Source: Gemmatimonadaceae bacterium (GTDB lineage Bacteria; Gemmatimonadota; Gemmatimonadetes; Gemmatimonadales; Gemmatimonadaceae). Taken from it: 5,574 nt of DNA. The notes below the pieces were generated by a model. That model ran no database searches. It had not been told where the DNA came from and was given only the letters and a program-made list of their open reading frames with translations. The stretch lies in NCBI GenBank assembly GCA_013820975.1, contig JACDHQ010000174.1, forward strand, positions 1 through 5,574. Reading direction: 5' to 3'. A program made the translations under genes and the position numbers. How positions within the stretch are numbered: the stretch's first letter is position 1; each line of letters begins with the position of its first letter. This document shows, in pieces, positions 1-4,699 of this stretch.

Positions 1-773
1 TTGTGCTCACCGACTGTCCGATCACCGACGAGCGCGTGGTCGCGGTGTGGCGGGAGGTCATGCTGGCGTCGGAACACCTGCCCCCCGCCGCGCGGCTGCG
101 GGGCGCGGTGCGGCTGGTCGGCGACACGTCCGCGACCTTCACCCTCGAAGGTGCCCGCGAGTGGCCCGCACTGGACCGCTTCGCGGCGGCGACCCCGTCG
201 CTCGCAGGAGTCTGGTGGCAGCCCGAACATCAGCGGCGACGGCTCGTGCACGAGCGCTCGGATGTCGCCGCCGGGGCGTCGTTCGTCCAGGTCAACGCGG
301 CGGTGGCGGACGCGCTGCACGCCCACGTGCTCGAGCGAGCGCACGCCCACCGTCCGCGGCATGTGGTCGATGCCTACGCCGGCTCCGGCGCGACGGCGAT
401 TCCGCTCGCCGCGAGCGGCATTCGCGTCACGGCGATCGAGTTCGACCGGGAGGCGGCTGCTGTCACGCGGGCTTCATTCACAGCAGCGTCGCAATCCCTC
501 GTGGGGCGCGTCGAGGACGTGCTGGCCCGCGCCCTCCCGGCCGACGTCGTGCTGTTGAACCCCCCCCGAGCCGGGGTGCAAACGGCAGTGACCGTCGCGC
601 TCAGGGCGGCCCCGCCGCGTGCGATCATCTACACGAGCTGCAACCCGGCCACCCTGGCGCGGGACATCGCCCGGCTGCCGCAATATCGCATCGCATCGCT
701 GGAGGGGTTCGACATGTTCCCGCAGACCGCCCACGTCGAGACTGTGTGCGAGCTCGTCCTGGAGGGCGCGTGA
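1..773 (+). CDS. RNA m5U methyltransferase, TrmA/RlmC/RlmD family (5' partial)
   Basis: C-terminal part of a SAM-dependent RNA uracil-C5 methyltransferase, most likely acting on 23S rRNA. The reading frame is open to the left edge, so the true start, the usual N-terminal TRAM domain and most Fe-S cysteines lie outside. Residues are numbered from the GTG at position 3, which is only the first start-like codon in view. Cys5 (DCPI) matches the last Fe-S cysteine of RlmD-like enzymes. FVQVN (94-98) is the SAM-contact motif, DAYAGSG (123-129) is motif I and E146 is the expected ribose-binding acid. LNPPRAG (185-191) is motif IV, YTSCNPATLARD (210-221) carries the nucleophile Cys213, and DMFPQTAHVE (237-246) ends in the predicted general base Glu246. 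The Asn in NPPR, instead of the Asp of TrmA, recalls E. coli RlmC from memory. The family is clear; the target uridine cannot be assigned. The TGA stop overlaps the next gene's GTG start. Confidence 0.92.
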   Translation, partial: VLTDCPITDERVVAVWREVMLASEHLPPAARLRGAVRLVGDTSATFTLEGAREWPALDRFAAATPSLAGVWWQPEHQRRRLVHERSDVAAGASFVQVNAAVADALHAHVLERAHAHRPRHVVDAYAGSGATAIPLAASGIRVTAIEFDREAAAVTRASFTAASQSLVGRVEDVLARALPADVVLLNPPRAGVQTAVTVALRAAPPRAIIYTSCNPATLARDIARLPQYRIASLEGFDMFPQTAHVETVCELVLEGA

Positions 774-1270
774 AGTACATCGTCACGGTGAACGGCGAGG
801 AGCACGAGGTGACGCTCGATGGCGTCGCTGCGCGCACTGCCGGCCTCTCGTTCGATACCCGGGTGGCGGAGATCGAACGCACGCCCGTCCGCGTCGTGAC
901 CCTCGGCGACGAGATGCACCGCGTGGTCGTCCGCCGTGGGGAGGGGAAGGGACGCTACACGTTCTGGCTCGAGGGGCATCGCTTCGACGTCGAGGCGCTC
1001 GACGAACGGACGCACGCCATTCGCGCCCTCAGCGGCGCCACCGCCGGCCTCGCCGGGCCCGCGCCGCTGGTCGCACCGATGCCGGGGTTGATCGTGCGCG
1101 TGAATGTGCAGCAAGGCGACGAGGTCCAGGCCGGTCAGGGGCTCGTCGTCATGGAAGCGATGAAGATGGAGAACGAGCTGCGGGCCCCGGCAGCGGGGGT
1201 CGTGAAGCGTGTCGCCTGCGAGCCCGGGGCTGCAGTGGAGAAGGGAAGTGTCCTCATCGAACTGGAGTGA
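770..1270 (+). CDS. Biotin carboxyl carrier protein / biotin-lipoyl attachment domain protein
   Basis: A 166-aa swinging-arm carrier that would hold covalently bound biotin and shuttle CO2 from a biotin carboxylase to a carboxyltransferase, as in acyl-CoA or pyruvate carboxylases. The C-terminal half (about 98-166) is a biotinyl domain: APMPG at 102-106, then EAMKMEN at 129-135 with Lys132 as the predicted biotinylated residue, ending LIELE. The N-terminal 90 residues (start MKYIVTVNGEEHEV) resemble the region before the biotinyl domain in carboxylase alpha chains, with only a short Ala/Gly/Pro linker. GTG start at 770 was chosen because homologous sequence begins there and it overlaps the upstream stop as GTGA, suggesting translational coupling; a longer frame extends upstream only through the methyltransferase gene. 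No carboxylase or transferase subunit is in view, so AccB, a propionyl-CoA carboxylase carrier or a decarboxylase gamma-type subunit cannot be separated. Confidence 0.9.
   Translation: MKYIVTVNGEEHEVTLDGVAARTAGLSFDTRVAEIERTPVRVVTLGDEMHRVVVRRGEGKGRYTFWLEGHRFDVEALDERTHAIRALSGATAGLAGPAPLVAPMPGLIVRVNVQQGDEVQAGQGLVVMEAMKMENELRAPAAGVVKRVACEPGAAVEKGSVLIELE
1264..1267 (+). promoter_or_regulatory. Ribosome binding site of the propeller gene
   Basis: GGAG seven bases before the ATG at 1275, inside the last codons of the carrier-protein gene. It favours 1275 over the in-frame upstream ATG at 1209, which would overlap the carrier gene by 62 bases and put extra polar residues before the signal peptide, and over the ATG at 1284. 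Confidence 0.7.
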
Positions 1271-1274
1271 GCGC

Positions 1275-2180
1275 ATGCGGTCAATGACCTGGCGGGCCAG
1301 CGCCCTCCTCGCGATGTGCATGATCGCCGACGCCGCCGCGGCGCAGGCGCCGGGCACCGACGTGTTCCTCGCACCGCTGCGCATCGAGCAGGGCGTGCTG
1401 CGGGTCGGGGCCGCGGTCAACGTCACGAACCGGCCCGGCTACGACAACCAGCCGGCGTTCCTGCGCGACAACAGCGGCATCCTCTTCACGTCCATTCGCG
1501 ACGACGCACAAGCCGACATCTATCGATACGACCTGCGAACGCGGGCCGTGTCGCAGGTGACCATGACGCCCGAGAGCGAGTACTCCGCGACTCCGCTCGC
1601 GGACGGCGCAAGCTTTTCCGTGGTGCGCGTCGAGGCGGACTCCACGCAGCGGTTGTGGCGGTTCCCGCTCGGAGGCGGCGCAGGACCGACGCTGCTGGTG
1701 GATCGTGTGAAGCCGGTTGGCTACCACACCTGGATCGACGACTCAACGCTCGCGATGTTCGTGCTCGGCACACCCGCAACGCTGCAGATTGCGCACACCC
1801 GCCATGGTGATGCGGCGGTCTTCGCACGCGGAATCGGCCGCGGCCTGCAGCCCGTTCCCGGTGCGCGGGGAGTGACGTACGCCCGCCAGGCGGGCGACAC
1901 GGTTTACATCGAGGAGATCCGGCTGCTCCCCGGCAACACGATGGTGGAGCGGCGGCTTGCCCGCGCGCTACCGGGCCAGGATTACTTCGTGTACACGCCA
2001 GCGGGCGAACTCCTGGCGGCCGCCGGAAACACGTTGTACCGGTGGAGCCAGGATTGCCGAGTGAACGATGGATGGGAGCGGGTAGGTGAGCTCGGTCCCG
2101 CGCTCACTGGTGTCACCCGGCTTGCCGTGAGCCCCGACGGCCGGTGGCTGGCCTTCGTCGCGGACCCCGTGCCGCGCTAG
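1275..2180 (+). CDS. Secreted TolB-like / PD40 beta-propeller protein
   Basis: A 301-aa protein of unknown specific role, probably exported to the periplasm or envelope. The N-terminus (MRSMTWRASALLAMCMIADA) is a signal peptide: Arg residues, a hydrophobic core, then an Ala-rich cleavage region around AAAAQA (20-25). Cys15 lies in LAMC, a poor lipobox because Met precedes Cys, so signal peptidase I is more likely. Propeller-type repeats are visible: PAFLRDNSGILFTS (60-73) followed by DIYRYDL (81-87), SATPLADGASFSVVR (104-118), and a final LAVSPDGRWLAFVA (283-296). These match the WD40-like PD40 repeats of TolB and of peptidase propellers. No catalytic domain follows, so it is probably a binding or scaffold protein rather than an enzyme. 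It starts four bases after the carrier-protein stop and is likely cotranscribed. Its stop overlaps that of the converging polymerase gene. Family-level call is fairly secure; function is not. Confidence 0.8.
   Translation: MRSMTWRASALLAMCMIADAAAAQAPGTDVFLAPLRIEQGVLRVGAAVNVTNRPGYDNQPAFLRDNSGILFTSIRDDAQADIYRYDLRTRAVSQVTMTPESEYSATPLADGASFSVVRVEADSTQRLWRFPLGGGAGPTLLVDRVKPVGYHTWIDDSTLAMFVLGTPATLQIAHTRHGDAAVFARGIGRGLQPVPGARGVTYARQAGDTVYIEEIRLLPGNTMVERRLARALPGQDYFVYTPAGELLAAAGNTLYRWSQDCRVNDGWERVGELGPALTGVTRLAVSPDGRWLAFVADPVPR
2177..2180. other. Shared CTAG: overlapping convergent stop codons
   Basis: The + strand propeller gene ends in TAG at 2178-2180, and the - strand polymerase gene ends in TAG read from 2179 to 2177. 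The two genes share the 4-base palindrome CTAG, leaving no room for a terminator between them. Confidence 0.9.
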
Positions 2181-3388
2181 TCGCGCGTCTTCCCGGGGGA
2201 GATCGCGCCGCCCCCGAACTTCGCGCGGACCGCATCGACGGCGCGCGAGACGGCGCGGTCACGCGGCGACTCCGGATCGCCCGCGATCTCCCCGAACAGC
2301 CCGAGCTGCGGCGACGCCGCCTCGGAAAGTCCTGTGAGTGCGACGCTCAGCAGGCGCGCGGGCACACGGCGGGCGTGGCGGAGCTTGGCCAGCAGTTCGC
2401 CGGCGATGTCGTACACGGCGCGGTCCGACTCGATCGCCGCCGGGAGCGTCCGTGAGGCCGAGCGGTTGGTGAAGTCGCCGTCCCGGATCCGCACCGTCAC
2501 GGTTCGCGCGCGCAGGCCGTCGCCTCGAAGGTCCGCGGCTGCGCGATACGCCAGCGCCATCAACTCCTGCTGCAGGGCGCCGTCGTCCGCGATGTCACGT
2601 GAGAACGTCTCGTCGCGGCTGATGCTGCGGGCCTGTGTGCGCTCCACGACATCGCCCCGGTCGATGCCGCGCACCCGCTCATGAAGCCAGGACCCTTCGC
2701 GCTCGCCGAGCGCGCCGGACAGCGCCTGCTGGCTCCAGCCGAGTGCATCGTCCACGGTTCGCAGCCCCATCGTCGCGAGGCGCTCGGCGGACTTCGGACC
2801 GACCCCGGGGATGTCCGCCAGCACAAGTGTCCGCATGAATGCCAGCTCCTCGCCCGGGGGGACGATATGCACCCCATTGGCGCCGGCCTTCGGCTTCGCG
2901 CGCTCGGCGGCGAGCTTGGCGACGAGGCGCGACGTGCCACCGCCGATGCTGACGCTGAGGCGCGTCGCCTCATGGACTGATGCACGGATGCGATGCGCCG
3001 TCTGCTGGAGCGACTCCCCGGCGTAGAGTGCTTCGGTGCCGCCGAGGTCCACGTACCACTCGTCGATCGAGGCTGCCGCGATGGTCGGCGAAAAGGTGCG
3101 GAGCACTTCCATGATCTCGCGGCTCTTCGCGCCACACGCGCCGCGCGGCACCCCGACGACCGTGGCCTGCGGGCAGAGCCGGAGGGCGCGGGCCATCGGC
3201 ATGCCGGAGCGGACCCCGTAGGCCCGTGTCTCGTAGGATGCCGAAGTCACCACCCCGCGCCGCTCGGCGGATCCCCCGACGATGAGCAGGGGAGCCCTGC
3301 CGGCCCCGTCCGGGTCCACGAGCTTGGCCACCGAGACGAAGAACGCGTCGGCATCGACCAGCAGGATCCGGCGGGCTGGAGGGGACAT
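2177..3388 (-). CDS. dinB: Y-family DNA polymerase, DinB / Pol IV type
   Basis: A 403-aa translesion polymerase, which copies past damaged bases with low fidelity and no proofreading. Palm motif LVDADAFF (10-17) carries catalytic Asp12, with Phe17 at the steric-gate position that excludes ribonucleotides. SIDEWYVDL (107-115) supplies Asp109 and Glu110. SYETRAYGVRSGMP (51-64) is the conserved finger segment with its Tyr and Arg residues. KLAAERAKPKAGANG (158-172) and the helix-hairpin-helix ADIPGVGPKSAERL (191-204) follow, then a little-finger domain (about 250-355). QLGLF (361-365) looks like a beta-clamp-binding motif; about 38 residues follow it, ending in AVDAVRAKFGG and a short basic tail. 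Length is normal for long DinB variants. The ATG at 3388 puts the catalytic motif at the usual distance, but no Shine-Dalgarno precedes it. Trp after the DE pair is unlike the Ala of E. coli DinB. The gene stands alone; no imuA or dnaE2 is visible here. Confidence 0.93.
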   Translation of the reverse strand: MSPPARRILLVDADAFFVSVAKLVDPDGAGRAPLLIVGGSAERRGVVTSASYETRAYGVRSGMPMARALRLCPQATVVGVPRGACGAKSREIMEVLRTFSPTIAAASIDEWYVDLGGTEALYAGESLQQTAHRIRASVHEATRLSVSIGGGTSRLVAKLAAERAKPKAGANGVHIVPPGEELAFMRTLVLADIPGVGPKSAERLATMGLRTVDDALGWSQQALSGALGEREGSWLHERVRGIDRGDVVERTQARSISRDETFSRDIADDGALQQELMALAYRAAADLRGDGLRARTVTVRIRDGDFTNRSASRTLPAAIESDRAVYDIAGELLAKLRHARRVPARLLSVALTGLSEAASPQLGLFGEIAGDPESPRDRAVSRAVDAVRAKFGGGAISPGKTRD

Positions 3389-3403
3389 TGGGGAAATATG
3401 AAT

Positions 3404-3473
3404 CGGGATGAGGGATGAGGGATGAGGGATGCGGGATGCGGGATCCGGGATCCGGGATCCGGGGTGCGGGGTG
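3404..3473 (+). repeat. Ten tandem G-rich heptamers (consensus MGGGRTS)
   Basis: Seventy bases made of ten consecutive 7-base units: CGGGATG, AGGGATG three times, CGGGATG, CGGGATC three times, CGGGGTG twice. Units next to each other are identical or near identical while distant units differ, which suggests growth by local duplication. The array begins 15 bases upstream of the dinB start codon and belongs to no convincing gene. Cyanobacterial STRR repeats are also heptameric, but no relationship is claimed. Confidence 0.95.
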
Positions 3474-3485
3474 CGGTGCTCCAGA

Positions 3486-3509
3486 CCCCCTACCCCCTAC
3501 CCCCGACCG
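3486..3509 (-). repeat. C-rich inverted heptamers closing the first element
   Basis: CCCCCTA, CCCCCTA and CCCCCGA followed by CCG. On the opposite strand this reads as G-rich heptamers entered through CGGTCGGG. The C-runs have the same 7-base spacing as the G-runs at 3454-3471, so the two arms can pair in register across a short central segment (about 3474-3485). The terminal CCCGACCG (3502-3509) recurs at 4576-4583. Confidence 0.85.
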
Positions 3510-3513
3510 CAGC

Positions 3514-3542
3514 TTGACCCTCATCGCCCAGCCCTCTACGTT
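3514..3542 (+). promoter_or_regulatory. Candidate sigma70-type promoter for rplM-rpsI
   Basis: TTGACC at 3514-3519 (5 of 6 to TTGACA), a spacer of exactly 17 bases, then TACGTT at 3537-3542 (T, A and final T matching TATAAT). Initiation would fall near 3549, giving a leader of about 106 bases before the rplM ATG. It is the only well-spaced pair I found in this spacer. The -10 is weak, so this is a candidate from sequence alone. Confidence 0.45.
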
Positions 3543-3549
3543 GAGGGTC
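3516..3549. promoter_or_regulatory. 8-bp perfect inverted repeat overlying the candidate promoter
   Basis: GACCCTCA (3516-3523) and TGAGGGTC (3542-3549) are perfect inverted copies separated by 18 bases. The left half overlaps the -35 hexamer and the right half touches the end of the -10. It could be an operator for a dimeric regulator. A hairpin in read-through RNA or chance in GC-rich DNA are alternatives. Confidence 0.4.
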
Positions 3550-3655
3550 TGTCCGAAAAACGCTTCAGCTCCACCGAGGCGTGCCGAGACCCGGGTTGCG
3601 TGACGCACCGGTGAGGCGCGGGAACCCCCGCCGGGCATCTTCAGTCTGTCCAGGA

Positions 3656-4120
3656 ATGACTCAGCACGGCGCTCCCACCTACTCGGCCAAGCCGGGCGAC
3701 ATCGAGCCCCAGTGGTTCGTCGTCGATGCCGAGGACATGGTCCTCGGCCGCCTCGCCACCGAGGTTGCACGCATCCTCCGCGGCAAGCACAAGCCCATCT
3801 TCACCCCGCACATGGACACCGGCGATCACGTGATCGTGATCAACGCCTCCAAGGTGAAGGTCACGGGCAACAAGGCGACCCAGAAGACCTACTTCAAGCA
3901 CACGGGCTACATGGGCCACGAGAGCCATACCCCGTTCGCGACGATGATCGCGAAGCACCCGGCGCGCGTCATCGAGCGGGCCATCTACGGCATGCTGCCG
4001 AAGAATGGCCTCGCCCGCAATTCCATCCGCGGGAAGCTCAAGGTCTACGCCGGGTCCGACCACCCGCACGTCGCCCAGAAGCCCCAGCCGCTGACCTTCC
4101 AGAAGTCGGAGACCAGGTAA
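3656..4120 (+). CDS. rplM: 50S ribosomal protein L13
   Basis: A 154-aa large-subunit protein, an early assembly factor that binds 23S rRNA. Family landmarks: TYSAKPGDIEPQWFVVDAED (8-27), VLGRLATEVARILRGKHKP (29-47), the YFKHTGYMG loop (79-87) and the signature YGMLPKNGLARNSIRGKLKV (111-130) followed by YAGSDHPH. Length is a few residues above the usual 140-150, with a small N-terminal addition (MTQHGAP). The ATG at 3656 is the only sensible start: the 25 in-frame codons upstream, back to an ATG at 3581, look like leader sequence and encode nothing L13-like. The nearest SD-like sequence, AGGA, abuts the ATG with no spacer, so initiation may depend on leader structure. In E. coli L13 autoregulates this operon; nothing here proves that. 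rpsI begins on the last base of this stop codon. Confidence 0.97.
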   Translation: MTQHGAPTYSAKPGDIEPQWFVVDAEDMVLGRLATEVARILRGKHKPIFTPHMDTGDHVIVINASKVKVTGNKATQKTYFKHTGYMGHESHTPFATMIAKHPARVIERAIYGMLPKNGLARNSIRGKLKVYAGSDHPHVAQKPQPLTFQKSETR

Positions 4121-4509
4121 TGGCCGAGACCATCAACGCCATCGGGCGCCGCAAGGAAGCGACCTGCCGCGTGTACGTGAAGCCGGGGTCGGGCAAGTGG
4201 GACGTCAACGGGCGCACGCTCGGTGACTACTTCCCGCGTCCGTCCCTCGTCACCGCGATCCAGCAGCCGTTCACGGCGACCGACATGCTCGGCCGCTTCG
4301 ACATCAAGGCGAACGTTGAAGGTGGTGGCATGACCGGCCAGGCCGGTGCGCTCCGCCTCGCCGTCGCCCGTGCCCTCGTGAAGATGGATGAAGGCCACCG
4401 CGGCAAGCTGCGCGAGCTCGGCCTCCTGACGCGCGATGCCCGGGCGGTCGAGCGCAAGAAGCCGGGTCAGCCGAAGGCCCGCAAGAAGTTCCAGTTCAGC
4501 AAGCGGTAG
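4120..4509 (+). CDS. rpsI: 30S ribosomal protein S9
   Basis: A 129-aa small-subunit protein of the 30S head whose C-terminal tail reaches the P-site tRNA. It opens with the typical INAIGRRKEATCRVYVKPG (5-23). The family signature GGGMTGQAGALRLAVARAL spans 68-86. The basic tail KKPGQPKARKKFQFSKR (113-129) ends in the conserved Ser-Lys-Arg. Length is normal. The start overlaps the rplM stop in TAATG, and GGAG at 4108-4111 lies 8 bases upstream, so the two genes are coupled in the classical rplM-rpsI operon. A heptamer-based inverted repeat follows directly and may act on the transcript end. Confidence 0.98.
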   Translation: MAETINAIGRRKEATCRVYVKPGSGKWDVNGRTLGDYFPRPSLVTAIQQPFTATDMLGRFDIKANVEGGGMTGQAGALRLAVARALVKMDEGHRGKLRELGLLTRDARAVERKKPGQPKARKKFQFSKR

Positions 4510-4515
4510 TTCCTG

Positions 4516-4583
4516 CGGTCGGGGAACGGGGGACGGGAGTTGGGACCAACCAACTGCTGCTCCCGACTCCCGACTCCCGACCG
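4516..4583. repeat. Second heptamer inverted element, long imperfect hairpin
   Basis: Left arm from 4516: CGGT, then heptamers CGGGGAA, CGGGGGA, CGGGAGT and TGGGACC. Right arm 4561-4583 is the inverse, reading on the other strand CGGT, CGGGAGT, CGGGAGT, CGGGA. Manual pairing gives a perfect outer stem of 8 bp (4516-4523 with 4576-4583) and a mostly paired inner stem out to 4540 with 4559, with a few mismatches and G-T pairs. The central segment includes TTGGGACCAA. It starts 6 bases after the rpsI stop. No T-run follows, so it is not a standard intrinsic terminator, though it could attenuate transcription or protect the rpsI 3' end. Confidence 0.85.
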
Positions 4584-4617
4584 ATTGCACCACACATCTC
4601 TCACGCCGTCCGAATCT

Positions 4618-4650
4618 GTGCCGGGTGCCGGGCATTCGCCCGGTCGGCAC
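4618..4650 (+). promoter_or_regulatory. GC-rich hairpin in the rpsB leader
   Basis: GTGCCG (4618-4623) pairs with CGGCAC (4645-4650), and CCGGGC (4628-4633) pairs with GCCCGG (4638-4643). They are separated by an asymmetric internal loop (GGTG opposite T) and capped by ATTC. It lies 49 bases before the rpsB ATG. Helix, internal loop and helix is a layout often used by ribosomal-protein leaders for autoregulation, and E. coli S2 represses its own rpsB-tsf operon. Assigning that role here is inference. The rest of the 190-base spacer shows no gene and no convincing promoter. Confidence 0.5.
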
Positions 4651-4684
4651 CAGGTGACGACAGACGGCGGACGATCAAAACCTC

Positions 4685-4690
4685 AGGGGA
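4685..4690 (+). promoter_or_regulatory. Ribosome binding site of rpsB
   Basis: AGGGGA nine bases upstream of the ATG at 4700, the clearest Shine-Dalgarno of the three ribosomal genes. It supports 4700 over the in-frame ATG at 4715. Confidence 0.7.
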
Positions 4691-4699
4691 ACGCGTTTC

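Noticed and set aside
47..769. In-frame upstream extension of the biotin carrier frame
   Set aside because: It overlaps the methyltransferase completely and reads as Arg/Ala-rich shadow sequence; carrier-like sequence starts exactly at the GTG at 770.
629..1426. 265-codon open frame on the - strand
   Set aside because: Antisense to the methyltransferase end, the carrier protein and the propeller start, all clearly recognised on +. Its translation matches no family and such frames are expected in GC-rich DNA.
3404..3509. CRISPR array
   Set aside because: Units are 7 bases with no spacers between them and vary in sequence, so this is a simple tandem repeat.
3415..3614. Two small + strand open frames (62 and 61 codons) in the dinB-rplM spacer
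   Set aside because: Both consist mostly of translated heptamers and C-runs, have no ribosome binding site and no recognisable domain.
2970..3770. 266-codon open frame on the - strand running through the heptamer array
   Set aside because: Overlaps dinB in another frame and the rplM start. The repeat-coded Pro/Arg/Ile/Ser stretch is a by-product of a 7-base period free of stops, not evidence of a repeat protein.
4516..4583. Intrinsic terminator after rpsI
   Set aside because: The hairpin is strong but has no T-run after it, and the heptamer structure explains it better. Kept as a repeat with a possible role in attenuation.
4585..4617. rpsB promoter using TTGCAC at 4585-4590
   Set aside because: No acceptable -10 lies 16-18 bases downstream; the nearest weak match, GAATCT, is 21 bases away.
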